Positions 26,868 through 35,440 of a stretch of DNA of 64,000 bases are shown piece by piece (positions within the stretch are counted from its first letter, which is position 1; each line of letters opens with the position of its first letter). A model generated the notes under the pieces. That model did not search any database and was not told the origin of the DNA. It worked only from the letters and a program-made list of their open reading frames with translations. A program made the translations under genes and the position numbers. The DNA is from Candidatus Melainabacteria bacterium (GTDB lineage Bacteria > Cyanobacteriota > Vampirovibrionia > Obscuribacterales > Obscuribacteraceae): contig QKMZ01000006.1 of assembly GCA_003242885.1 (NCBI GenBank), positions 558,001-622,000 on the forward strand. Reading direction: 5' to 3'.

Positions 26868-29204
26868 GTGGCGAAGCAAACAACCCAAGTCGAACAAGAG
26901 AATTACTGGCTGGAGGCAAGGAAGAGCCCTCAAGGTGCTGCACTTGCCTTTAGTAATTCTGCCAACCTACCTTTTGAATGCACATACCACAAGTGTAGTA
27001 TTGCCGGCGTTTCTGTTGTGAGAATAGATGCGTGGTCCAAAGGTGAGAAAGGAGTTAAAGGAGTACCTTTCTCCTTTGCTCTAGATATAGAAGCTGAAGA
27101 AGACGGCGGCACTGGTGGTTTTGACAGGTCCGATGAAACAGAGGAGATTTCTTTCTTTTCCTCAGGGGAAGCCGGGAGGCTTGATTGGCAGGACTGTGCG
27201 GAATCAGATTTGGAAACAGTCTTTCCTTTTGGTTTAAAGTTTCAGCGCACAGCAAAGAGCCGCTTCAACTTTATTTTTGATCTGCCAGATGACACTCGTT
27301 GCTACGGGCTGGGAGAAAGACTTTCTGGTTTGAACCGCCGTGGTGCCGTGCATACGCTGATTAACACTGATAATTCGAAGCATCTGCCTTCTATGGATGC
27401 TATGTACAAATCCTTGCCTCTGCTTTTTCTATGGCACCAGGGACAGTGGCATGCTGCATTTTTAGATTCACCGGCTTGTCAGAAGTGGGACCTTGATTCG
27501 AGTATGAGCGGTGAAGCTCTTATCACGCTACTTAGCCGTCGAGGCTGGCAGCTCTACTTGTTTGGACAAGCGCCTCTTAAAGATCTTGTTGCTGCTTATA
27601 CGGTGTTGACAGGAAGATCGAAATTACCCCCTCTATGGGCTCTGGGACACCAACAGTCTCGATGGAGTTATCCTGACGAGCAAACCGTTCGAGGCATTGC
27701 GCATGAGTTTCGCAGCCGATCGATTCCCTGCGATACGATCGTCCTTGATATTGATTACATGGATGAATACCGGGTTTTTACAACCTCCGCCGAGCGTTTT
27801 CCGAATATGAAAAAGCTCGTTAGCGATCTTGGGCAGCAGAATTTCAAAGTCATAACCATAGTTGACCCAGGGGTTAAGAAAGACTCGAAGTATTCAGTTT
27901 TCAATGACGGAAAGAAGCAGGATTGTTTCGTCAAGAGAGCAGACGGAAAGATCTATACCGGCAATGTTTGGCCGGGAGTTTCCGCATTTCCTGATTTCCT
28001 GCGTCCTGAAGTACGTCGATGGTGGGGGGCCCAGCACGGATTCTATACTGACTTGGGTATCAAAGGCATTTGGACGGACATGAATGAGCCGGCTATTTTT
28101 GATGCCAATGAGCCGCTCGACGGTATTACCGATGAATTGCCGGAAGATAAAGATCAGCTTTTCTTGCAAGTGTCGCCGGAAGGCGAGGTTGGGCATATGG
28201 AAGTGCGCAATCTGTACGGAATGCAGATGAGTCGTGCAACATGGCAGGCGCTGAAAGCACTTCGTCCAAAGGAGCGTCCTTTCGTTCTTACCCGCGCTGG
28301 CTATGCCGGTATGCAAAGATACTCGGCGGTTTGGTTGGGCGACAACAATTCCTGGTGGGAACACTTACAGATGAGCATCCCGATGCTTGTAAGCGTTGGA
28401 TTGTGCGGCGTTCCGTTTGCTGGCGTCGACATTGGTGGATTCGCATTTGATACTACTGGCGAATTGCTTGCACGCTGGTATTCAGCAGGACTGTTCTACC
28501 CGTTTTTCAGAAATCACTGTGCATTGAGTGGGCGTTTGCAAGAGCCATGGCACTTCGGCGAAAAAGTAGAGAAAGCAGTAAAGAAATTCATCGAGTTTCA
28601 TTACAGGCTTTTGCCCTATCTTCAGGGGCTATTTTTCGAGCACATGATCAACGGCTCGCCGATTATGCGTCCATTGGCATTCCATGCCGAGGACGATGAA
28701 CACGCACTGGATATAGACGATCAATTCTTCTTCGGAAAAGACATTCTAGTGGCGCCCATTGTGCATCGTGCTAAACGGTCTCGTCCTGTGTATCTGCCTG
28801 CCGGTAATTGGTATCGTTTAGAAGGTGGTGCTGACGCCAAGCCGTATGCGGGAAATCGAACATACGAGGTTGCTTTTGGTTTTGACGAAGTGCCGGCCTT
28901 TGTAAGAGAAGGAAGCATAATTCCTCTTGCAGATTTGAGAATGACTGCAGAAGAAACCAGAACGGCACCTGTCACTTTCGTGGTTTTCGGCGAAAAGGCC
29001 GAAGGCAGTTATTTGGAGGAGGACGGCATCAGCTTTGATTATGAAGCTGGGCAGTTCAATCTTTTCCAAATGCAGTATCGCCAGGGGAAAATTCAGTGTC
29101 AGCCTCTATCCCTCGGCTACGGTATAAGTGGGCGCGAGTTTTATTATTCGCTCAAGGATGTCAGCCCGAAGGCACAAAAGCACAAATTCGAGTTGTCCTA
29201 CTGA
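26868..29204 (+). CDS. GH31 alpha-glucosidase
   Basis: 778 residues, GTG start 3 bp after the previous stop, no signal peptide. Family-31 glycoside hydrolase that releases alpha-linked glucose (or xylose) from the non-reducing end with retention. GLGERLSGLNRRG is the N-terminal beta-sandwich motif; LPPLWALGHQQSRWSYP begins the catalytic barrel; GIWTDMNEPAIF carries the nucleophile Asp404; RAGYAGMQRYSAVWLGDNNSWW carries the acid/base Asp492; GVPFAGVDIGGF and FYPFFRNHCA complete the signature. Length and motif spacing are normal. Cytosolic location suggests breakdown of internal glucan or imported oligosaccharide. Confidence 0.93.
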   Translation: MAKQTTQVEQENYWLEARKSPQGAALAFSNSANLPFECTYHKCSIAGVSVVRIDAWSKGEKGVKGVPFSFALDIEAEEDGGTGGFDRSDETEEISFFSSGEAGRLDWQDCAESDLETVFPFGLKFQRTAKSRFNFIFDLPDDTRCYGLGERLSGLNRRGAVHTLINTDNSKHLPSMDAMYKSLPLLFLWHQGQWHAAFLDSPACQKWDLDSSMSGEALITLLSRRGWQLYLFGQAPLKDLVAAYTVLTGRSKLPPLWALGHQQSRWSYPDEQTVRGIAHEFRSRSIPCDTIVLDIDYMDEYRVFTTSAERFPNMKKLVSDLGQQNFKVITIVDPGVKKDSKYSVFNDGKKQDCFVKRADGKIYTGNVWPGVSAFPDFLRPEVRRWWGAQHGFYTDLGIKGIWTDMNEPAIFDANEPLDGITDELPEDKDQLFLQVSPEGEVGHMEVRNLYGMQMSRATWQALKALRPKERPFVLTRAGYAGMQRYSAVWLGDNNSWWEHLQMSIPMLVSVGLCGVPFAGVDIGGFAFDTTGELLARWYSAGLFYPFFRNHCALSGRLQEPWHFGEKVEKAVKKFIEFHYRLLPYLQGLFFEHMINGSPIMRPLAFHAEDDEHALDIDDQFFFGKDILVAPIVHRAKRSRPVYLPAGNWYRLEGGADAKPYAGNRTYEVAFGFDEVPAFVREGSIIPLADLRMTAEETRTAPVTFVVFGEKAEGSYLEEDGISFDYEAGQFNLFQMQYRQGKIQCQPLSLGYGISGREFYYSLKDVSPKAQKHKFELSY

Positions 29205-29224
29205 GCCTACTTTTGAGGGCTTTC

Positions 29225-29251
29225 AAGGGCATTGTTAAGAGCCCTTAACAA
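29225..29251 (+). promoter_or_regulatory. Two overlapping, mutually exclusive hairpins
   Basis: AAGGGC (29225) can pair with GCCCTT (ends 29246), and TTGTTAAG (29232) can pair with CTTAACAA (ends 29251) around AGCC. They share bases, so only one forms at a time. Either could end the GH31 transcript, though no T-run follows, or act as an antiterminator switch ahead of the ligase gene. Confidence 0.35.
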
Positions 29252-29316
29252 GCCAAGAGCCAAAATAGGTTAGACTTTGCGCGTCCCTCGCTACTCACTT
29301 GCGCAAGAAAAACACT

Positions 29317-30951
29317 ATGAATTCGTGGAACGCAACTTCAGCTTCTTCAAAGCTGCCAATGTCTCAGGGCGACTATAAAAATGTGGCTGAAATTCTTGCT
29401 TGGCAGGCAGAAGCTCAGCCGCAAAAGGTAGCCGTTCGCTACCAGGGCACCAGTTATTCGTATGGGCGAATTTATGCGACCAGTCTCGATATAGTCTCTG
29501 CGCTTTTCAGGGTCGGCGTCGTATCCGCAGACAAAGTTGGGATCATTTTCCCCAATCACCCCGACTTCATCGCAGCTTTCTTCGCTGTAAGTTCTCTCGG
29601 TGGAACGGTTGTTCCAATTAACCCGCTTTTGAAAGCGGAAGAAATCAAACATATTCTTTCCGACTCCCAAGCAAAAGTGCTTATCGTTCACGAATCGACT
29701 GCTGGTGAGGTTGCCGATGCGGTTGAGAATTTGCCGAATCTCGAGCACGTTTTTGTTCTCACCTACGGTGAAAAGGGAGGTTACACTGCCGTTGAGCTGA
29801 GTGAGAAGGCCGCTGCGCGAGTCAAAATGACTCAGCTGTGCATGTCTTATGTTTCCGAATCAGCCGGCTGTTCTAGTTTTTTCGGCAAGATAGCGAAAGT
29901 CGATCCGGAAGTTGATCTTGCTGTTTTGGTCTATACCTCTGGTACTACCGGCAAGCCCAAAGGGGCAATGCTAACGCACAAAAACTTGCTCGGCGCGGTC
30001 ACGGCTGCTCATGCCGCTTTTCCAGTAAACTCCGAAGATCGTTTGCTTGGTGCTTTGCCTCTATGCCACATCTATGGATTGACCGTGGTGATGCTCGGAA
30101 CGATGCATAAAGGCGGCTCGCTCGCCTTGATCGAGAAATTTGATGTCGTACCCGCTCTTAAGACAATCGAAGAAGAACGAGTAACGGTTCTACCCGCGGT
30201 GCCGACCATGTATCAATACATGATTATGCATCTGGAAAAGCAGACCTTCGATCTCTCTTCTTTGAGACTTTGCCTTGCAGGCGGAGCGCCTCTGTCCAAG
30301 ACTGTTTTCGACTCTCTATCTCGTTTTGTGAAAGCACCACTTGTTGAAGGATATGGACTCACTGAAGTCAGTTGCGTTGCAACTCTGAATCCTGTAGACG
30401 GTATCAATGTCCACGGATCTGTTGGACCCGCAATTCCAACGGTGTGCATCGGAATCTTTGACAAAAATGGAACAGAGTTGCCGCCAGGCATTGAGAATGT
30501 CGGTGAGATCGCAATCAAAGGTCCCAATGTAATGCGCGGCTACTACGGAGCGCCTGAGAAGTCCGCCGAAGTATTGAAGGACGGCTGGTTTTTTACCGGG
30601 GACCTTGGGTATCTGGATGAAAACAAGTATCTGTGGATCGTCGGTCGCGCTAAGGAATTGATTATCCGCGGAGGGCAGAACATCTATCCGCGCGAAGTAG
30701 AAAGCGTCATCGCCAAAATGAAAGGCGTAGTAGATGTGGCTGTAATTGGTGTTCCTGAGCCAATCATGGGTGAGCGAGTCAAAGCAGTGGTCGTGCTCGA
30801 CAAGGACGCCGAGGTTTCGGAAGAGCAAGTGAAAGAATTTTGCCAGAAACGTTTGGCAGACTACAAAGTTCCGCGCGTTGTCGAGTTTATCGACAAGATG
30901 CCTCGTAACTCGACAGGCAAGATTTTGAAGTCACAGCTAGTCCAGAAGTAA
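29317..30951 (+). CDS. Long-chain acyl-CoA ligase (AMP-forming)
   Basis: 544 residues from ATG 29317 (a TTG at 29299 is in frame). ANL-superfamily ligase that activates a carboxylic acid with ATP and transfers it to CoA. VYTSGTTGKPKGAMLTH is the P-loop-like A3 motif; GYGLTEVSC is A5; GWFFTGDLGYLDENKYLWIVGRAKELIIRGGQNIYPREVE covers A7-A8 and PRNSTGKILKSQL holds the catalytic Lys of A10. Closest in general character to FadD-type fatty acid ligases. Stands alone, with 112 bp upstream and a hairpin region downstream. Confidence 0.9.
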   Translation: MNSWNATSASSKLPMSQGDYKNVAEILAWQAEAQPQKVAVRYQGTSYSYGRIYATSLDIVSALFRVGVVSADKVGIIFPNHPDFIAAFFAVSSLGGTVVPINPLLKAEEIKHILSDSQAKVLIVHESTAGEVADAVENLPNLEHVFVLTYGEKGGYTAVELSEKAAARVKMTQLCMSYVSESAGCSSFFGKIAKVDPEVDLAVLVYTSGTTGKPKGAMLTHKNLLGAVTAAHAAFPVNSEDRLLGALPLCHIYGLTVVMLGTMHKGGSLALIEKFDVVPALKTIEEERVTVLPAVPTMYQYMIMHLEKQTFDLSSLRLCLAGGAPLSKTVFDSLSRFVKAPLVEGYGLTEVSCVATLNPVDGINVHGSVGPAIPTVCIGIFDKNGTELPPGIENVGEIAIKGPNVMRGYYGAPEKSAEVLKDGWFFTGDLGYLDENKYLWIVGRAKELIIRGGQNIYPREVESVIAKMKGVVDVAVIGVPEPIMGERVKAVVVLDKDAEVSEEQVKEFCQKRLADYKVPRVVEFIDKMPRNSTGKILKSQLVQK

Positions 30952-31346
30952 AACTCAGCCTTGTTTTTGCCAAAAATCACTCGATTGAGTGATGGTCACA
31001 CTTTAGTGTGATCTTGGCTACCTGTCGGACTGGAAACGGTTCACTGGACCTGTGTTTGGGGCTCGAAAGCCGGGGCATTGTTGGAAATTGGCATTAAAAG
31101 GACTTTTCTGTCTTTGATAAGATAGGATTTAGCTCATAGAAGCTATTGGTTCTCAACACGGCCTCCCGGCAGACCCGCTCTGCATTTTTGATATTTCGTG
31201 GACAACTATTTGTCCACAGGAGTCCATTTGTCGCACAGGGGTGGTTATTCTACCTGTCATTTCCGCATCGTTTCAATTTTTCATGCCGGGTAACTATACT
31301 TACACGGAGTAGTTGCTCTGCTTTTTCATATAGGAGTCCAAGCGCC
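30952..31346. other. Intergenic region ahead of response regulator
   Basis: 395 bp. Contains the tandem hairpins at its left end; the rest is open but lacks a plausible protein. TAACTATACTTAC near 31289 may include a -10 element, and TAGGAG at 31331 is the ribosome site of the regulator gene. Confidence 0.5.
30976..31012 (+). terminator. Two tandem hairpins after the acyl-CoA ligase gene
   Basis: ATCACTC-GATT-GAGTGAT (30976-30993) and, two bases on, TCACACT-TT-AGTGTGA (30996-31011): both perfect 7-bp stems. They follow the ligase stop by 25 bp. No long T-run follows, so termination is likely but not certain; a paired binding site is the alternative. Confidence 0.45.
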
Positions 31347-32039
31347 ATGCAATCGCCGACTAGGCAAGACACCGTAAGCGTCTTCATCGCAGAAGACCAT
31401 GAGATAACGCGCGTCGGGTTGAGATTGACGCTTGAGCAGATATCTGGCTTCAAGGTTGTTGGAGAAGCAAATGATGGACGCGTAGCCGTAGACAACGTAG
31501 TCAGCGTAAAGCCAGACGTTGTGCTGATGGATATAGGGCTCCCCACGATGGACGGCATAGAGGCCACAAAGAAGGTAAAAGAACTGGCGCCTGACAGCAA
31601 AGTAATTATGCTCACCTCGCACGATAGTGACCGCGACGTTTTTGCGGCATTGGCGGCTGGTGCAGATGGCTATTGCTTGAAGGAAGTATCCGGTAATCAG
31701 CTGGCTATGGCAATTCGATGTGTGGCAGATGGCGCGGCTTGGCTCGATCCTGGAGTTGCCAGTCGGGTACTGAAAGCCTGTGCCGTGGGCGGAAATGTTC
31801 CTCAGGCGGCAGTAAGCATGTCGCAAAAACCTCAATCAAATGCCCAGCAAACTTTGTCTCAAAGAGAGTTGGACGTATTGAAACTGGTTGTAGATGGACT
31901 GAGCAACCAGGAAATCGCCGACAAACTAGTTGTAAGCGTGGAGACCGTAAAGACTCACATGCGACACATTATGGAAAAAATGGCTGTTTCAGATCGAACA
32001 CAGGCCGCTGTAAAAGCTATGCGCGAAGGCTTGGTTTAG
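31347..32039 (+). CDS. NarL/FixJ-family response regulator
   Basis: 230 residues from ATG 31347 with GGAG ten bases upstream; the longer open frame back to 31146 reads through a non-conserved leader. Receiver domain 1-125: acidic pair in FIAEDHE, phospho-acceptor Asp62 in LMDIGLP, Thr in MLTSHD, Lys in CLKEV. LuxR-type HTH at about 165-228: LSQRELDVLKLVVDGLSNQEIADKL and VSVETVKTHMRHIMEKM. DNA-binding transcription factor of a two-component system. No histidine kinase is in the window. A close paralogue is at 49734. Confidence 0.93.
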   Translation: MQSPTRQDTVSVFIAEDHEITRVGLRLTLEQISGFKVVGEANDGRVAVDNVVSVKPDVVLMDIGLPTMDGIEATKKVKELAPDSKVIMLTSHDSDRDVFAALAAGADGYCLKEVSGNQLAMAIRCVADGAAWLDPGVASRVLKACAVGGNVPQAAVSMSQKPQSNAQQTLSQRELDVLKLVVDGLSNQEIADKLVVSVETVKTHMRHIMEKMAVSDRTQAAVKAMREGLV

Positions 32040-32088
32040 CACAGGCGCTTGTCTAATTTATCTACTTGGCCGTTTGTCTGTTTCTCAC

Positions 32089-32943
32089 TTAATGAGTGTG
32101 CATTTGTCTTGCCATTTGCTGCAAGCGGAAAATGCGCTCCTGTGTGGGCGGGTGTGTCGACATCAAGTTGAACAGCCAATTTTGTGGAAAAGGATTGGCG
32201 ATATAGAGGGATGAATACGCAGGATTACTACCAGTCATCGGTCTAACTTGTGCACCACGTTCGATTTTCGCCAGCGCATCCGCCAATTCAAGCGGCTTGC
32301 CGCACATCTCAGCCCCAGTCGCATCAGCTTCATACTCACGAGATCTGGAGATTGCCAGATTGATAAGCGTTGCTGCAATCGGTGCAAAGATTGCGGCGAC
32401 AATCATGACTATTGGATTGGGACCGTCATCGTCTCGGGAGCCCACGAAGTAAATTCCATTTTGCGCAACCATCGTGACCACGCCGGCAAGCACGGCAGCG
32501 ATTGTTGTGAGAAGCACATCTCTGTTTTTTACGTGGCCCAACTCGTGAGCCAGTACGCCTTCCAATTCGCTTTCAGAAAGCATATTGAGAATTCCTGCGG
32601 TGACTGCGACTGCAGAGTGTTCTGGGTCGCGTCCAGTGGCGAAGGCATTAGGTGAATCTGTAGGAATCAAATATATGGGAGGTACAGGAATTCCCGCTTT
32701 GGCTGCCAACCTTTCAATGATCTCGTAGAGCACTGGCGCTTGTTCTCTGGCAATCGGCTGCGCTCCGTGGGCTGCCAGAGCAATTTTGTCGGAAAACCAG
32801 TAGCTGCCTATATTCATTACACAGGCGAACACAAAGGCAATCATCATGCCGGATTTGCCGCCGAATATACCGCCCACTAGCACAATCAAAGCGGTGAGAA
32901 CGCCCATGAAAACTAAGGTCTTCAGTGTATTGACGAAATGCAT
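32089..32943 (-). CDS. htpX: Zinc metalloprotease HtpX (M48B)
   Basis: 284 residues, the usual length. Membrane protease that degrades misfolded membrane proteins. Two N-terminal membrane segments (about 8-28 and 33-52), then TDSPNAFATG, the zinc motif HELGH (His133, Glu134, His137), third ligand in SREYEADATGAEM, and two further hydrophobic stretches around 150-200. C-terminal STHPPTQERIFRLQQM is typical. Convergent with the response regulator, 49 bp apart. Confidence 0.95.
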   Translation of the reverse strand: MHFVNTLKTLVFMGVLTALIVLVGGIFGGKSGMMIAFVFACVMNIGSYWFSDKIALAAHGAQPIAREQAPVLYEIIERLAAKAGIPVPPIYLIPTDSPNAFATGRDPEHSAVAVTAGILNMLSESELEGVLAHELGHVKNRDVLLTTIAAVLAGVVTMVAQNGIYFVGSRDDDGPNPIVMIVAAIFAPIAATLINLAISRSREYEADATGAEMCGKPLELADALAKIERGAQVRPMTGSNPAYSSLYIANPFPQNWLFNLMSTHPPTQERIFRLQQMARQMHTH

Positions 32944-33060
32944 AGTTGGTTACCTATTGCCCCTAGCTGAATAGCCACATAACTACATTCACTTTATGCA
33001 GCAGAAAAGTAAAATTCCCCGTTGATAGCGATTTCTTAAACATCTTGCACCCAGGCCCTC

Positions 33061-33066
33061 TATAAT
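33061..33066 (+). promoter_or_regulatory. -10 element of the fumarase gene
   Basis: Perfect TATAAT 34-40 bp before the fumarase start. A TTGCAC lies only 10 bp upstream of it, too close for a -35 box; the better-spaced candidate is a poor TTAAAC near 33036. Taken as a -10 by match and position only. Confidence 0.45.
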
Positions 33067-33105
33067 CTACAACCTGTCGAAAGACCTGTTGCAGAAGGAA
33101 TGAAG

Positions 33106-34497
33106 ATGGCTGAAACACGCAAAGAAAGAGACTCGATGGGCGAGATGGAAGTTCCTGCCGATGCCTATTATGGAGCGAGCACTCAGCGAGCCGTGATCAA
33201 CTTCCCTATTAGCGAATTGCGATTTTCCAGAACGTTTGTAAAGGCACTTGGCCTGATAAAGAAGTTTGCGGCGCAAGCCAATCTCGAGTTTGGTGACCTG
33301 GCAGAAAAGAGCGCACAAGCAATCTCAAATGCCGCTCAAGAGGTCGCCGACGGCAAGTTCGACAAACATTTTGTTGTGGACGTTTTTCAAACCGGCTCCG
33401 GCACCTCGACAAATATGAATGCAAACGAAGTAATCGCCAATCGCGCCATGGAACTTCTGGGCGGTAAGCTCGGCGATCGCCATCTGATCCATCCCAATGA
33501 TCACGTCAACTTTGGTATGTCTTCTAACGACTGCATTCCTACTGCAATTCATATTGCCGCTTTAATTGATATCAAAGAGAGTTTAAAACCCGCGCTAGAA
33601 GAGTTATATGCAGCACTTAAGAGAAAGTCGGATGAGTTTATGCCTGTTATCAAAACCGGCCGCACCCATTTGCAAGATGCAACACCGATTCGACTTGGAC
33701 AGGAGTTTCTCGGGTATGCCGGTCAAGTAGAACGGGCAATTGAGCGCCTGGACTACTCTGTTTCCAGACTATCTGAAGTTGCTCTTGGAGGCACCGCAGT
33801 TGGTACCGGAATCAACAGCCGCCCCGAGTTTCCTTCAAAAGTATTGAGCAAAATTTCAAAGGTGATTGGGATTGAACTTAAGGAATCGGATAATCATTTT
33901 CAAGCTCAAAGCACTATTGATGAAGTCGTCGATTGTTCCGGGCAACTAAAGACAATTGCCGTTAGTTTGCTCAAAATCGCAAACGATATTCGCTGGCTCG
34001 GATGCGGTCCAAGAGGGGGAATTGGAGAGATTGCATTGCCTGAGGTTCAGCCGGGTTCGTCGATTATGCCAGGAAAAGTAAACCCTGTAATCGCGGAGTC
34101 TCTGACAATGGTTTGTGCGCAAGTAATTGGAAATGATGCCACCATTGCACTAGCTGGAGCGTCAGGAAACTTTGAATTGAACGTGATGATGCCGGTGGCA
34201 GCATACAACTTGTTGCAGTCGATAAATTTGTTGGCGAAAGCATCGTCGAATTTCAGCAGACAATGCATAGATGGATTAACAGCAACAGACAAGGGTCCTC
34301 ACTTTGTTGAGCAAGGTTTGGCACTCTGTACCGCGCTCGTTCCTGCAATTGGATATGATGCGTCAGCGAACATATCGAAGATAGCCTTTAAGACAGGAAA
34401 AACAGTAAGAGAAGTAGCGCTTCAAGAAACTAAACTCTCGAAGGAAGAACTTGATGCACTACTGGATCCATTTAAAATGACGGCACCCGGATTGTGA
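33106..34497 (+). CDS. fumC: Class II fumarate hydratase
   Basis: 463 residues. Interconverts fumarate and L-malate in the TCA cycle; cytosolic homotetramer, iron-free. GSGTSTNMNANEVIANRA is the fumarase/aspartase substrate loop; HPNDHVNFGMSSNDCIPTA, GRTHLQDATPIRLGQEF, and the superfamily signature GSSIMPGKVNPV (catalytic Ser of GSS) are all there. I use the second ATG (33106), which sits at the right distance from AAGGA; the ATG at 33100 overlaps that site. Length and motifs are standard. Confidence 0.95.
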   Translation: MAETRKERDSMGEMEVPADAYYGASTQRAVINFPISELRFSRTFVKALGLIKKFAAQANLEFGDLAEKSAQAISNAAQEVADGKFDKHFVVDVFQTGSGTSTNMNANEVIANRAMELLGGKLGDRHLIHPNDHVNFGMSSNDCIPTAIHIAALIDIKESLKPALEELYAALKRKSDEFMPVIKTGRTHLQDATPIRLGQEFLGYAGQVERAIERLDYSVSRLSEVALGGTAVGTGINSRPEFPSKVLSKISKVIGIELKESDNHFQAQSTIDEVVDCSGQLKTIAVSLLKIANDIRWLGCGPRGGIGEIALPEVQPGSSIMPGKVNPVIAESLTMVCAQVIGNDATIALAGASGNFELNVMMPVAAYNLLQSINLLAKASSNFSRQCIDGLTATDKGPHFVEQGLALCTALVPAIGYDASANISKIAFKTGKTVREVALQETKLSKEELDALLDPFKMTAPGL

Positions 34498-34519
34498 TCA
34501 AGTTGGAGCAAGTGTTTCT

Positions 34520-35203
34520 ATGAATCTGAGATATGTGATTGCATTGTCATTATCGATTGCCTTGGCATTTTCCCTTTTTCCTTCACTCTCAGCCTTTGCG
34601 CAATCGACTACGGCTGCCCCAGCGGCCGCAGCGATAGATCCGGCGAAGCTAACCTTGCCCGATCCGGCAGAGTGTCTAAGGAGAGTTCGTGCGTTTGAAC
34701 CTACTTTGCTCAATTTGAAAGACACATGCAAAGGAACGATAAACGCAATAATTCCTGACGCAGCCGCCTATGAGAAAACGCTGCCTCCTATTGATAAAGT
34801 TATCGCCGAAAAAGATGCTAAGAATTTCAGGAACTATGGAGGGCTTAGCGAAGCGTTTTACTACAACGACAACGCTGATAGAGGAAAAGAGCTGTTTTCT
34901 AAATTCGAAGCAAATGCCGAAAGCATCCTAGGTGCTGAAGACACTTTTCTTGGGCTGGTAAAAGGTGACATCGGTCTCTACTACTATTTTCAAAACGATT
35001 TTGCCAATGCAGAAACGTACATACTAGATGCTGTATCGAAGCTAGAGCCGCATTTAAATGCAGCGAACTCAAACAATGTTTTGAGTTCATACATGGCATT
35101 GTGCTTGATTTACGACAAGGCCGGCAAACAGGACAAAGCCCTTGCTTACGCCACGAAAGCTGTTGATCTATCTATAAGGCAGAGACAAGCACCAGTGAAG
35201 TAG
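34520..35203 (+). CDS. Secreted TPR-like protein of unknown function
   Basis: 227 residues. Signal peptide with long hydrophobic core (YVIALSLSIALAFSLFPSLSAFAQ, cleavage after AFA or FAQ). The last 110 residues are helical with TPR-like pairs: YYYFQNDFANAETYILDAVSKLEP and ALCLIYDKAGKQDKALAYATKAVDL. The middle (about 45-120) has no recognised domain. Follows fumC by 22 bp but has no obvious functional link to it. Confidence 0.65.
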   Translation: MNLRYVIALSLSIALAFSLFPSLSAFAQSTTAAPAAAAIDPAKLTLPDPAECLRRVRAFEPTLLNLKDTCKGTINAIIPDAAAYEKTLPPIDKVIAEKDAKNFRNYGGLSEAFYYNDNADRGKELFSKFEANAESILGAEDTFLGLVKGDIGLYYYFQNDFANAETYILDAVSKLEPHLNAANSNNVLSSYMALCLIYDKAGKQDKALAYATKAVDLSIRQRQAPVK

Positions 35204-35339
35204 CCGAATTAGTTGAACGTGCTGTGCTCATTGACTATTGCTCAATCGTTTGACACTTATTGGCGACAGTTACGGCCAAGCAGAAGATACTCGTTTGACG
35301 TCTAAATGTAGATGAGAACAGCGTTTGTAGCTTAAACAC

Positions 35340-35360
35340 TTGCGGCTGCTACGGCCGCAA
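35340..35360 (+). promoter_or_regulatory. Hairpin upstream of the GH76-like gene
   Basis: TTGCGGC pairs with GCCGCAA around a 7-base loop (TGCTACG), 80 bp before the start codon. No T-run follows, so a 5'-UTR structure or operator is more likely than a terminator. The rest of the 35204-35440 gap shows nothing clear. Confidence 0.35.
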
Positions 35361-35440
35361 TGAATTAACCTTTGAACTATTCATTTGCGTCTAAGATATG
35401 CGGATGTTGTACATGCGTTACATGCGCGCGAGGTTTTTTT

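Noticed and set aside
33045..33066. TTGCAC with TATAAT as a full sigma-70 promoter of fumC
   Set aside because: Spacing is 10 bp instead of about 17, so only the -10 is kept.
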